A stretch of 64,000 nucleotides of DNA from Achatina immaculata (taxonomy: Eukaryota > Mollusca > Gastropoda > Stylommatophora > Achatinidae), in NCBI GenBank assembly GCA_009760885.1, contig CM019715.1, forward strand, positions 20,264,503 to 20,328,502, given 5' to 3'. The notes beneath the pieces are model-generated. The model was not told where the DNA came from, did not search any database, and saw only the letters and a list, made by a program, of their open reading frames with translations. Each line of letters starts with the position of its first letter. Positions within the stretch are counted from its first letter, which is position 1. Made by a program: the position numbers and the translations under genes. Positions 21,226 through 31,805 of the stretch are shown here, in pieces.

Positions 21226-21679
21226 ATACAAAACAACAGTTTTTATCCTCGTCGAACTTCCGATCAAGATGACTGGTGCATGAGGACGCGAAAGTATCTG
21301 TGTGCTTTTTTTTTTAAATAACGAATGTTTGTGACACGGATTAGGCCTGCTCTGCTCTGTGCTTTCTTGTGTCCGTTTACACGGGTATGTATCTGCGATC
21401 CGCTCTGAGGAGGACAGTAGCGCCAGGAGCTATTGCTTTTTTCAGGGTCGGCTAACTCGTGTGAAGTTCGTACAAGACTTCGGTCGGCGCAACGGAGTAC
21501 GTGCCGCACGGTCGATACTGATTCAAACATCAGAAAGAGGCGCTAGAACAACCACTGAACATAACACGCGTCACCCACAACCAGTGTGTGAGTGCTCTCC
21601 ATCAGCAGCAGCTCGCGTCAGTGGGTGTTGGAACGGAGGGCGGAACACATATGGGAATGTTCGGACTGCAGGGATGCCA
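21226..21679. other. no feature recognised
   Basis: Relatively GC-rich (21340-21660). Both strands have frames of 88 and 137 codons here, but neither shows a domain; the plus-strand frame runs into the heptamer repeat. Confidence 0.35.
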
Positions 21680-21682
21680 GTC

Positions 21683-21745
21683 TCTGGTTACAGGTTACAA
21701 GTTAAAGATTACAGGTTACAGGTTACATATTACAGGTTACAGGTT
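21683..21745 (+). repeat. (GGTTACA)n heptamer repeat
   Basis: About nine heptamers with variants (AGTTAAA, GATTACA, TATTACA). The repeat resumes at 22016, after the inserted LINE-A fragment. Confidence 0.85.
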
Positions 21746-22014
21746 AAAGTACTGGCTAGTAAAGAGGATTAAAGAGAGAAAACTTAAATATTTTGGCCAC
21801 ATTAAACGTCATGATAATTTAGAGAAGACCGTATTGGAAGGATACATAATGGGAAAAAGAAAAAGAGGAAGACCGAAACGAAGATGGCTGCAAGACATCG
21901 TTGATGATCTGGAAATGGATGCAGCAGCAGCAGGCCATCTTGCTCACAACCGAGAGGCCTACAGGAGTGCTGTTTGGGAGGCAAAGTTCCGCAAGGGACA
22001 TGCAAAGGAATGAA
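21746..22014 (+). pseudogene. LINE-A 3' fragment inserted in the heptamer repeat
   Basis: An open frame encodes WLVKRIKERKLKYFGHIKRH, then DNLEKTVLEGYIMGKRKRGR, then PKRRWLQDIVDDLEMD, ending with FRKGHAKE and a short AATGAATG tail. GGTTAAAG precedes the copy and GGTTAAAGATTACAG follows, so an 8-bp target duplication within the repeat is likely. It keeps only the final 90 residues. Confidence 0.9.
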
Positions 22015-22489
22015 TGGTTAAAGATTACAGGTTACAGATGACATCCTCGTCGATGTCAGTTATGTCCACTACTGACAGCGCATGAAACAGCCAAAATGTG
22101 AAGTTGTACCAACTTCATGACACAACAACGAATCCGCTGAAAGAATGAGCAAGGTAATATGAAATTTCTTCACTTAAATGTATAGCAAACACATGAAGGG
22201 ACAATGAAAATAGATGCAGGTCATAATAAATGTATTATTACTCAACACATGAAGGATTTAACAACAACAGAATGGATGCAGATCAAAATAAAGGTATGAG
22301 TCTACACCTGTTGGTGTTAAACATGTTATAATAATAGAAACACATGTTATAATAATAGAAACAAAGAAAGGAAAAGTCTGAAAAGATGCAGATATAAAAT
22401 TTCCTACATAAACTAAATGCACAATCCACAGTGATGTTGTAAAAAAAATGATCAGAATCTGGAAGCAAATGTATATAGTCTTCTCTCAG
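22015..22489. other. no feature recognised
   Basis: A short duplicated AACA(C)ATGTTATAATAATAGA motif lies at 22319-22365. Confidence 0.4.
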
Positions 22490-22680
22490 CACCGCTCTTT
22501 TTCTGTCTCTGTGTCATTCCTCTCTCTATGTCACATGTCGCTCTCTGCCACACTCCATCTCTGTCTCATCCTCTTTCTCTGTCATTCTCTCACTTCCACT
22601 CCTTCTCTCTCTGTCACATCCTTCTCTATCTTATCCTTCTCCCCCTCTGTCTCCTTATCTGTATCTCTCACTAAAATCAT
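22490..22680. repeat. CT-rich low-complexity tract
   Basis: Imperfect CTCTGTC/TCTCACT repeats. The plus-strand frame is a by-product. Confidence 0.7.
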
Positions 22681-23156
22681 CCATAAATCTCTCCTGCAAG
22701 AACAAATGGAAGTTCTATTTATGAAGGTGTACTGCCTATTCCATGTGTACTTTCCTACACCAGGTGGAGGTAATCGACAGTCTACATAGTTTGGCTGATA
22801 ACAAAGAAAGCAAATGCTATGTATATATGCGAATATATATGCGAAGAATGCAACTCCTGCACTTTATAAACAACAGTTAGTAGAGTACAAAAAGTGTTTC
22901 TTAAACTGTGATTAAAATGTGATTTTTATATCAAAGTTGATGCATTTATTATAATAAAACTCCCGCCGCATACAGCTACTGTAACAGGACATGGATGGTT
23001 ATTAAAACTCGCAGAGCGATCCATACATTTTAGAGAGTAATCTGAAGATTTCTTGAAGTGCAGAATTTCTAGAGGAGACCTCACATGATCTGAATTCAAA
23101 TTACGGAGGGATTTGGTTTCACTGAACTGTTATTATTTCCGTTTATGCTAGTAAAT
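22681..23156. other. no feature recognised
   Basis: AT-rich spacer. Confidence 0.4.
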
Positions 23157-23299
23157 GTGAGTGAGTGAGTGAGTGAGTGAGTGAGTGAGTGAGTGGGTGA
23201 GTGAGTGAGTGAGTGAGTGAGTGAGTGAGTGGGTGGGTGAGTGAGTGAGTGAGTGAGTGAGTGAATGAGTGGGTGAGTGAGTGAGTGAGTGAGTGAGAG
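23157..23299. repeat. (GTGA)n microsatellite, about 35 units
   Basis: Nearly pure tetramer with scattered GTGG and GAAT variants. Confidence 0.95.
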
Positions 23300-23539
23300 G
23301 TCATTTTTGGAATTTAAGAATTAGAACACAGCCCAGAACCTTACTGTGATAGCCTGGTCTCACACCTATCCGATACATCAAATGAAATTTGTTTCCTCTC
23401 ATCTTTACACTTCCTTGCTAATAAAACATCAGGTGTTCGTCTGGCCTTTAAAGTTTACAAGTCAGTAAATCTTTCACAAAGCCGCGTAGATTTTCATTTT
23501 GTTTTAGTTATATGTCGTTTTGTTGTGTGTGTATGTAAA

Positions 23540-23685
23540 CCTTGAGAAAGGCTCACGCCGAAATATTGGATGTTGTATGTTTTTCAGTTAATCATTCTCA
23601 TTTTACTCTCATTCTTTCTTCTTTTTGTTTTTTCCTCACTCCTTCTGCCGTCGTGTAAAACTGTACCATACACCTCTATTTACCT
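23540..23685 (+). mobile_element. Penelope-associated tail with hammerhead-like core
   Basis: The plus strand reads CTTGAGAAAGGCTCACGCCG then AAATATTGG: stem II GGC-TCAC-GCC followed by GAAAT, with a degenerate core. About 70-140 bp further the complement reads GATAAAGGTAAATAGAGGTG then TATGGTACAGTTTTACA. The same arrangement occurs at 48.5-48.6 kb. The segment TAGAGGTGTATGGT is also the core of the 32-bp minisatellite. Confidence 0.5.
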
Positions 23686-23998
23686 TTATCACATTTCGAT
23701 AGATATTTTTTACTTCTTTATTACAGACATTTCTTTTGTCTGACACTTTTCGTGGCTGTCCTCAGAGTGATTTCCCTTCTCTTACCTAGAGAGTTACTGA
23801 ATCTCTCTCCTATTTCATCTACCCCATCTAGTCTACTCCACATAGAGTGAACAAATCGCTCTTTAAATTACTCCGATTAGATTGGAAACAGCGAGGTTTA
23901 TGCACGCTAACATTTAGAAACAAAGTTTGAATGATTAGCCTAGACAAATCGTAGACAAATCACACTAGACGTCACAGAAAGAAAAATAGCAAGAAAAT
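23686..23998. other. no feature recognised
   Basis: No gene signal. Confidence 0.4.
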
Positions 23999-24335
23999 GA
24001 CTATGACTGGAGTCCAGGACTCTAGTGGGACGAATGACTGTGACTAGAGCCCAGGACTCTAGTGGGACGAATGACTGTGACTAGAGCCCAGGACTCTAGT
24101 GGGACGAATGACTGCGACTAGAGCCCAGGACTCTAGTGGGACGAATGACTGTGACTAGAGCCCAGGACTCTAGTGGGACGAATGACTGTGACTAGAGCCC
24201 AGGACTCTAGTGGGACGAATGACTGTGACTAGAGCCCAGGACTCTAGTGGGACGAATGACTGTGACTAGAGCCCAGGACTCTAGTGGGACGAATGACTGT
24301 GACTGGAGCTCAGAACTCTAGTAGAACGAAGTGGC
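23999..24335 (+). repeat. 37-bp minisatellite with an internal palindrome, 9 copies
   Basis: The unit is GGGACGAATGACTGTG then ACTAGAGCCCAGGACTCTAG and T. ACTAGAG and CTCTAGT are perfect inverted 7-mers around a 7-base loop in the inner units; the end units are degenerate (GGAGTCC; GGAGCTC). Confidence 0.9.
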
Positions 24336-24739
24336 CATAACAGGGCAACGGGTTATAAACTCAGAAGCACCCCTAGCATAATAATACTCTTTTGTTGTTA
24401 CTGGTTTTGTGATTAACTCATTAATTTCAATACTTTGATTTGTTCACCTCATATTTATACTATGTGTAGGGTGTTTGGATGGTCGTCTAGGCACACTTTT
24501 GGCTTCATTTTACTCTCTAAAGTACGGCCTATCTAAAATGTCTAGACTTTGGTGTACTCCTTTCTAGTCTGGGTTTTCAAGCTCTCAAACATACCAAGAT
24601 GTTTTATAGGAGTAAAAGACCTACAAAAAGCGAACACACACCGAACGATCATTTGTTACATTATGCAAAAATGAATGACTATTATGTACAACTTGGGTAT
24701 TTCACAATCAGATTTGGGTGGAATATTTGGTGAGTCAGA
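24336..24739. other. no feature recognised
   Basis: AT-rich spacer. Confidence 0.4.
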
Positions 24740-25555
24740 CACTCCTACGAACTATCAGGGCTGGACACATGGGGTGGAAATGTCAACAATTTTAGGTACG
24801 CAAATGATACGGTCCTAGCAGAGAATCCACACAACGTGCAGAAGTTAACAGATAAGATACACAACGCAAGCCAAGAATGGGGACTAAAGGTCAATATCAA
24901 GAAACCAAAGTAATGGTTTTCATCAGGAAAGACCAGAAGCCACAGATGGACATGACCGTAAACAAGAAGAAACTGGAAAGAGTGATAAACTACTGCTACC
25001 TAGTGCATGCACTAACAGAAGATGAGAGATGTGACATGGAGATAAAGAAAAGGACAGGAATGGGACAACATACATTCAACACCGTGAAGACAGTCATGTT
25101 ATCTAGGGATCTCCCCACAAAAACAAAACTGAAATTAGTAAAATAATGTCTACTCTGTTTTACTGTACGGAGCAAAAACCTGGACTCTAAACAAAAGGCT
25201 AGAGAGAAAGATTAATGCGCCAGAAATGTAGTTCTACAGAAAACTAGGTCAGACAACATGGAAAATGAAAGAACAAATGCACAATTTTTAGAACAGCTCC
25301 AACTGCAATGTGAACTTATCAAAGAAATAAAGATCAAGAAAACAAAATACTTTAGCCATATCAAATGACATAATAACATACAGAAGGGAAGGTGGCAGGA
25401 AAAAAAGAGTAAGGGGTGCACAGAGAGGTCGATGGAAAGACAACATATGAGAATGGACAGGACACAGCTTGGGTGAATGCACCAACAAGGCAGGGGAGCG
25501 GGGGAACTGGAAATACATTACCCTCAACCTTCGTTTCCACATGATGATGATGATT
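24740..25555 (+). pseudogene. LINE-C reverse-transcriptase fragment with (ATG)n tail
   Basis: Plus-strand readings in order: GGNVNNFRYANDTVLAEN (a YADD box mutated to YAND), EWGLKVNIKK, an 89-codon open frame including KKLERVINYCYLVHALTEDE and RDLPTKTKLKLVK, then LYGA.TWTLNKRLERKIN, KKTKYFSHIK and a GRWKDNI-type stretch. It ends CCACATGATGATGATGATTT, the trinucleotide tail seen in several RTE-like LINEs. At least four frame breaks are present. The endonuclease is missing. Confidence 0.8.
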
Positions 25556-25589
25556 TCATAACGAGGCGGTGCTTCCTGCCCGAGGGGAC

Positions 25590-26168
25590 TTTATGGTGAC
25601 TAGGCTGGGGAGACTCTGTGGAGTGATCCCTGCTTTAGGCTGGGGTGACTCTGTGGAGTGATCCTTGCTTTATGCTGGAGAGACTCTGTGGAGTGATTCT
25701 TGCCTTAGGCTGGGGAGACTCTGTGGAGTGATCCCTGCTTTAGGCTGGGGTGACTCTGTGGAGTGATCTTTGCCTTAGGCTGGGGTGACTCTGGAGTGAT
25801 CCTTGCTTTAGGCTGTGGTGACTCTGTGGAGTGATCCTTGCCTTAGGCTATGGTGACTCTGTGGAGTGATTCTTGCCTTAGGCAGGAGTGACTCTTGAGT
25901 GATCCTTGCTTTAGGTTGTGGTGACTCTGTGGAGTGATCCCTGCTTTAGGCTGTGGTGACTCTGTGGAGTGATTCTTGCCTTAGGCAGGAGTGACTCTGT
26001 GGAGTGATCCTTGCTTTAGGTTGTGGTGACTCTGTGGAGTGATCCTTGCTTTAGGCTGTGGTGACTCTGTGGAGGGATCCTTGCCTTACGCTGGGGAAAC
26101 TGTGGAGTGATCCTTGCTTTAGCAGGAGTGACTTTGGAGTGATCCTTGCCTTAGGCAGGAGTGATTCC
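25590..26168 (+). repeat. 35-bp minisatellite, about 16 copies
   Basis: The unit is CTTTAGGCTGTGGTGACTCT followed by GTGGAGTGATCCTTG. Several units are shortened to about 31 bp (ACTCTGGAGTG, ACTTTGGAGTG). Confidence 0.9.
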
Positions 26169-26313
26169 AGAGTCTGTCTTGTCTGATGAGTTCTTCATGC
26201 CGGTTACACAAGCTAATGGTCTCTTGTAACAAAATGAACTCCCAGTTCTCAAGAATCGGATCATTATTAAAATGTTCAGAATAGTGTTCCGGACTAGGTG
26301 CATTCGCGGCAGA
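26169..26313 (-). pseudogene. possible Penelope-like endonuclease piece between two arrays
   Basis: Minus-strand reading: EHYSEHFNNDPILENWEFIL followed by CNRHEELIRQDRLWNHSC. The pattern H...HFN......W.F..L....R.EE.I...RLW resembles the C-terminal part of GIY-YIG-type Penelope nucleases, but it is short and could be coincidence. Confidence 0.3.
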
Positions 26314-26566
26314 AGTGACTTTAAAGTCATTCTTGCATAAGCCACGGTACACTCTAGAGTCATTCTTGCATAAGCCACGGTACACTCTAGAGTCATTCTT
26401 GCATAAGCCACGGTACACTCTAGACTCATTCTTGCATAAGCCACGGTACACTCTAGAGTCATTCTTGCATAAGCCACGCTACACTCTAGACTCATTCTTG
26501 CATAAGCCACGCTACACTTTAGAGTCATTCTTGCATAAGCCACGCTACACTCTAGAGTCATTGTTG
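26314..26566 (+). repeat. 33-bp minisatellite, about 7.5 copies
   Basis: The unit is AGTCATTCTTGCATAAGCCA followed by CGGTACACTCTAG. Alignment with the array at 25590 is visible (GAGTGATCCTTGC.TTAGGC against GAGTCATTCTTGCATAAGCC). Three overlapping peptide-repeat frames are by-products. Confidence 0.9.
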
Positions 26567-26640
26567 CCCGTGGGCACGGCATACTCACCTCGAGCAGGAT
26601 GCACTCCCTTAAAATTAAATAACGCGTGTATCATGAGAAA

Positions 26641-26850
26641 GTGCCACGGTAGTGTAGTGGATAGCGCACGCGCTTGACGATCAGAAGGTCCCAGATTCGA
26701 CTTCCCACTCGGACGGATTTTTTTTCGGACCGACCGTCACCGGGGTCAACAACAGCTTTGAAAAAATGGGTACCTTGGGTTTCCCTGGTAGAACAAAGGC
26801 AGCAAGGACAGGTGCTGGCAAATGCTGGGAGACATAGAGAATATGGAGTA
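26641..26850 (+). mobile_element. tRNA-derived SINE, second family
   Basis: The tRNA-like head has an A-box region GGTAGTGTAGTGGATAGCGC (26648-26667) and a degenerate B box AGATTCGACTTCC (26693-26705). Downstream lies a T run and a body with AAAATGGGTACC and CCCTGGTAGAACAAAGGCAG. The head differs from SINE-1. The right boundary is uncertain. It would be a Pol III transcript with no protein. Confidence 0.6.
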
Positions 26851-27237
26851 AACGTACATTCATTTTATTTCGAAGCTAACGCATTTACTTTAGTGCGAGA
26901 ATTCTCTTAAAACGATCTCCAAAACTTATGAAAAAAATGTAATCCTTATTCTCATTTGACTACAAACTATTCACAGAAGGAAGGCTTGCCATGTTTGATT
27001 CTTATCAGATCAGGTAAGCTTGTAATATACAACAGTATAAGTTTCAAGGTATGCTGCCAAGGCCATCAGTATTAATCTTCTGTATAAAACGTATGAGCTT
27101 GTGAAATTTTAGTAGCTTTAACAGATTAAAAAGCATAAAATAACAGATATAGGTTTACCATTTTGTCTTTACTCTGTGATACAGCAGGCCAACATGGCAC
27201 CACTTTGCTGTGTTTGTGGTTGTCTGTAATAGACATA
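26851..27237. other. no feature recognised
   Basis: AT-rich spacer before the mariner; the TA target lies at 27236-27237. Confidence 0.5.
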
Positions 27238-28496
27238 CGAGAGATGATTGATAAGTTCGCGGCCTAAGGTACAACGGATTATTTGTGGACAACTTTTTGG
27301 GGTTATTTCTCTTCCACGTGTATGCACTTAGTCCATCGATCCTGGAGCATACAGATCCCTTCTTTGTAAAAGTCAGCATCTTTGCCAGTAGAAAGTGGTC
27401 TACAGCATAAATGACGTCATCATCTGAATCAAATTTGTGACCACTGAGTTCCTTTTTAAGTTTGGTAGACAGGTAATAGTTCAAAGGCGCCTAATCTAGG
27501 GAATAACGAGGATGTCGAAGAAACTGGAAGCCGCATTCATGAATGACAGCTATTGCCACCGCCGACTTGTGAACTGGAGCATTGTCTTGCTGAAAGATGA
27601 CTTCTCTCTTCAATTTCCCTCGACGCTTTTCCTTCAATTTGCCCGCAGTTGCTTCACAAGGTTAGCGTAATAGGCCCCGGTGACCGTTCTGCCCTTATGA
27701 AGATAGTCTACCAATAGTACACCTTCTGAATCCTAAATGATGCAGACAGAACCACCCTTGCTTTCTTTAGAGATGAGGATTCGTGCTTTCCCGTTGCTTT
27801 GACAATTCTTTGGTTTCTAGCTGAAAATGATGAACCCAGGTCTCATCCATAGTCACAAATTGCTGAAGAAACTTTTCAGGATCTGCAGAAAAATGGCCAA
27901 GATTGTCTCTTTATATGTTGAGACGCTGTCGTTTGTGATTAGCTCCAAGAGGTTTCGGGACCCATCGAGCAGAGACCCTTGTCATTTGAAGATCATTGTG
28001 AATAATGGCATGAACATGTTCCTGGGAGATGCCTAACTCAGTAGCAATGTACCGCTCAGTTACTCGTCGATCCTCCATTATCTTGTCATGGATTCTGCCG
28101 GTGGTTTCATCGGTAGTTACCGTTCTTGGTCTTCCTGGATGGGGATCATCTTCCAGACTCTCCCTTCTATGTTTGAAATGAGCTGCCCATTTCTTCAATG
28201 TGTTTTAAGAAGGGGCACTCTTCCCAGATTCTCTACCATATCCTCATGGATCTCCTTCGACGATAAGTTCTTGATGTAGAGATAGTAAATGACTGCTCGA
28301 TGAGAAATGTTATCCATTTTCTCAATTTATGCCACCCCTTACCACTTCACTAGCCTGTAAAAAAAGAATTGTTACAGTTAATTTCGTGCAGCTTGTTGTT
28401 TAATCTAATGTTAACCTGATCTACAAATGTACCTAACATCAACTGCGTGTTTCAAGTATTTGTACCTTAGGCCGCGAATTTATCAATCAAACCTCA
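27238..28496 (-). mobile_element. mariner-family DNA transposon with both ends, 1,259 bp
   Basis: The left end reads CGAGAGATGATTGATAAG then TTCGCGGCCTAAGGTACA; the right end, reverse complemented, reads TGAGGTTTGATTGATAAA then TTCGCGGCCTAAGGTACA. The 36-bp terminal repeats match at 31 positions. TA dinucleotides flank both ends (27236-27237 and 28497-28498), the known mariner target duplication. The length is normal for the family (about 1.3 kb). The transposase inside is read on the minus strand and broken. Confidence 0.92.
27281..28318 (-). pseudogene. mariner transposase, frame-broken
   Basis: The transposase would bind the terminal repeats and catalyse cut-and-paste transposition at TA in the nucleus. 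Minus-strand reading starts MDNISHRAVIYYLYIKNLSS at 28318 and meets a stop after LLKTH. It continues in another frame (28198-27911) with KKWAAHFKHRRESLEDD, HPGRPRTVTTDE and GISQEHVHAIIHNDLQM: the helix-turn-helix and GRP linker. Further on come SEGVLLVDYL, GRTVTGAYYANLVKQLR and DNAPVHKSAVAIAV (a catalytic Asp region), then MNYYLSTKLKKELSGHKFDS (27484) and YAVDHFLLAK near the end. Normal length would be about 345 residues. Several frameshifts and stops make it inactive. Confidence 0.88.
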
Positions 28497-28647
28497 TAAT
28501 GTGACAATGTTGACATAATGTGACAATGTTAATATGCCTCTATAGCACAAGCAAGGAAATATTTCTTCAAATTCTCTGCTTCAAGCGTTTTTTATGGTAT
28601 CTTACTAAGGACTGTGACACTTAACAGAGAGAAGCAATGGACAAGTA

Positions 28648-28657
28648 TTGAATTAAT
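28648..28657. repeat. target-site duplication, 3' side of LINE-B1
   Basis: TTGAATTAAT; an identical 10-mer is found at 31834-31843 beyond the 5' end of the element. Confidence 0.85.
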
Positions 28658-28684
28658 CTTATATCTTATATCCTTCCCGTGCCG

Positions 28685-29611
28685 TTAGACGTCACATAGG
28701 GCTCGCAAAGTAGTTCGCCAATTTTTCCTGTCTTCGGCGAGTCTTTCAACCTCATCAAAGGATTTTATGCCTGTTAACTTGGCCTCTCTTAATAATGTTC
28801 TCTTCAGAGTTTCACGCGGTCTGCCCCTTTTTCTTCGGCCTGTTGTGTTCCACTTGATAGCTTGTTTTGGGATTCTCTGCTCATTTCTTCTCATCAAGTG
28901 GCCAACATATGTCCATCTCCTTTTCCTGATCACCCGTGAGACTGGTTGTTGTTCAGTCATCTGTCTTATCTCTGCATTGTTCTTGAATTCATTCCACTTG
29001 ATGCCGAGTATTTTCCTTAGGCATTTGTTTTCAAAAGAGTCTAATTTCTTTTCTATTTCTTTAGTTGTTTTCCAGCTTTCGCATGCATAAATGAGGGTGG
29101 ATATTACATTTGAATTGAATAGTCTTAACTTGGTTTTTGTGCTTATAACTTTTGAATTCCATATGTTCTCAAGATTCTTGAAGATTGATGCTGCTTTTGC
29201 AATTCTGATCCTAACTTCCTTTCTAGTGTCACCATCCTGGTCTATGTAGCTGCCAAGGTATGCAAATTGATTGACTTCTTCAATATCTGTCCCTTCTATG
29301 TGTATTTTTCCATTTTGATTGATGGGAATTTTCATTATTTTTGTTTTGTCCTTGTTAATTTCAAGTCCTATTTTGCTAGCCAGTGAAGATAGGCTATCTG
29401 TTTTTTCTTGCATGGAATTCACATTATTACTGATAAGAGTTATGTCATCAGCAAAATCAAGATCTTCTAGTTGGGTCCCATGTACCCAGTCAATACCTGT
29501 GTTACCTGTGCAGCATTCTTTCATTATGAAGTCTATTGTAATCCCAAAAAGTAAAGGAGACAGTATACATCCTTGTTTCACGCCTGTTTCAATCTGGAAC
29601 CATTCACTCAT
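28685..29611 (-). pseudogene. LINE-B1 reverse transcriptase, C-terminal half
   Basis: A 308-codon open frame continuing the element's protein after a frameshift. It starts MSEWFQIETGVKQGCILSPL (RT motif near VRQGC.LSP.LF), has the catalytic box LDFADDITLI at residues 51-60 (FADD form of YADD), then LAYLGS-type QFAYLGSYID, then YACESWKTTKEIEKKL, FENKCLRKILGIKWNE, RRWTYVGHLMRR and the basic GRRKRGRPRETLKRT. It ends near the normal C-terminus (WRTTLRALCDV). In an active element it would prime DNA synthesis on nicked target DNA. The active-site Asp pair is intact in this half. Confidence 0.9.
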
Positions 29612-29763
29612 CCCTTCTTCTGTCTTGACTGCACAACCATATCCTTAATGATGTTGACAATTTTAGATGGTATTCCATATAGACATAAAATTCTCCATAA
29701 TGAATCTCTGTGTATGCTATCAAATGCCTTCTTAAAATCTATGAAATTCAGTATTAATGGTTT

Positions 29764-31653
29764 CTACTTTTCAATATGTTCTTCAAGTATTATTCTGAGA
29801 GTAAAGATCTGGTCGAGACAGCTTCTCCCTTTTCGAAATCCTGCTTGTTCTTCTCTCATTGCAGTATCCACTATATCTTTGAGTCTATTCAAAATGACCT
29901 TGCAAAATACTTTTGACACAACTGATATTAAGGTTACTCCTCTCCAGTTGTTACAGTCACTAAGGTTGCCCTTTTTTGGTATTTTCACAATGATTCCCTT
30001 CTTCCAATTAGAAGGGACCTTTTCTTCTTTCCAAATCTTGTTAAACATTCTCTGTAGTTGTCTCATGTTGTCACTATTGATAGCTTTTAGCATCTCGGCT
30101 TTTATTTCATCTTCACCTGCAGCTTTGTTGTTAGCCATTAAATTCACTGCTGTTTCAATTTCATGTAATTCAATTTCATCTAGATTGACATTTAGTTGTG
30201 GGGCTGGTAAGTCAGTTTCAAGGTTTAACAATTCTTTTGGGTGTGGTCGATTGAGTATTTCTTGGAAGTGTTCAGCCCATCTTTGCTTTTGGTCTTTATT
30301 TGATGTTAATAGTGTTCCATTTTTGCTAAGGATTGGTCTTTCTTTAGATGTAATAGTACCTGTTAGCCTCTTTTGTATGTTATATAAAGTGTTGCTGTCT
30401 CCTGTTTTTGCTGCTTTTTCTGCCTCTTTCGCCATATTGTCTATGTATTCTCTTTTATCCCTTCTAGCTGAACTTTTTACTTTCTTGTCTATGTCTTTGT
30501 ATTTTGCTTTTGCCGAATCTCTTTCATGATCTGCTTTTGCATTCAACATGTTTAATTTGACTGCTCGTCTTTCATGTATATACTTCCATGTTTTATCTGA
30601 TATCCATGCTTTTCTATTTGGTTTTTCCAATCCAGCGCTTACTTTTGCTGCTGTGATTATGGCTGTGCTGTAAGAATTCCATAACTCATCTATACCTATC
30701 TCCTCAACTTCACTGGGTGTTTTGGAATGATTGGCAAGTTCCTGATTGAAATTAATGTTAGTATTTTCTTTTTGTAGTCTGTGGATGTTTATCTTTCTGT
30801 GTACTGATTTCTTGTGTTGACTTTTCAATTTTAGTTTTATTTTCCCTATGCACAGGTTGTGATCACTGTTGACATCTGCACCCCTATAAGCCCTTACATC
30901 CATGAGCGATGTTCTGTATTGCTTTCTAATACAAAAATGGCCTATCTGGTTTCTAGTTCTATCATCTGGAGATATCCATGTTGTTTTATGTATCTCTTTG
31001 TGTGGGAATATTGTGCCTCCAATGACCATGCCCTCTGTTAAACATATTTCAATTAATCTTTCTCCATTCTGATTAACCATGTCAATTCCTTCTTTCCCCA
31101 TCACTTTTTCAACGTCGGTATTATCCTTCCCTACCTTAGCATTGAAGTCCCCCATAGCAATTAGGATGTCGTGTTTAGGGACTTTGTTGATGATTTGTTG
31201 TAGTTGGTGATAAAAGTCGTCTTTCACATCATCATCTGCATCATTCGTGGGTGCATAACACTGTATTATTGTCATTCTTCCGTGTCGTAGGTTGTATCGT
31301 GCTCTTATTATACGACTGTTCACTGGTTCCCATTCTACAAGGCTCTTTGCAGCTACATTTGACATAATAATGCCCACTCCGTCTCGGAATTTATTGTCAT
31401 TTCTACCTGAATGTATAATTAACTTACCGTTTTCCGCCGATCTTTTACCTGCTTCTGGCCATCGCATTTCGCTGATGCCCAGTATGTCTAGATGGTATCT
31501 CTCCATTTCTTTGATGACCTGATTAGTTCTTGTTGGTGCTGCCATCGTTCTCACATTCCAGAATCCAACCCTTGTCACATGTTTGGGGCCGACGAATGAG
31601 CTCTTCGGAGTTGGCATCCCTGATGCTCGGTTGGTTTCTCTGCGAGTTTCCAT
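29764..31653 (-). pseudogene. LINE-B1 endonuclease and N-terminal reverse transcriptase
   Basis: A 629-codon frame starting METRRETNRA at 31653. APE-endonuclease motifs: GFWNVRTM (residues 30-37), DILGISEMRW (56-65), YAPTND (133-138), MGDFNAKVG (167-175), then RNQIGHF (234-240), where the family norm is RNQID, and NSDHN (262-266). RT motifs near the end: KKGIIVKIPKKGNLSDCNNW, then EEQAGFRKGRSCLDQI. The frame ends at a TAG; the same frame continues with NFIDFKKAFDSIHRDSLW, the RT motif A with its catalytic Asp, until a frameshift about 110 bases later. The Met start agrees with where the coding signal begins; upstream there is only untranslated leader. The Gly in place of Asp at residue 238 probably disables the nuclease. 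Confidence 0.92.
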
Positions 31654-31805
31654 AACGATATCTTTTTTTCCTATCTGGAGTTGCCTCTAGATAGGTCTCA
31701 GGATAAGGTTGTTAGCCTTATGCCCAACTCCCGGTACATGATATGTAACAGATCAAGCGGAATTCCGCTGATTTCTGCATGCCGGCGAGAGCGTTTTAAA
31801 AACGA

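Noticed and set aside
29573..30529. 318-codon plus-strand frame
   Set aside because: Antisense shadow of the LINE-B1 reverse transcriptase; the minus strand carries all motifs.
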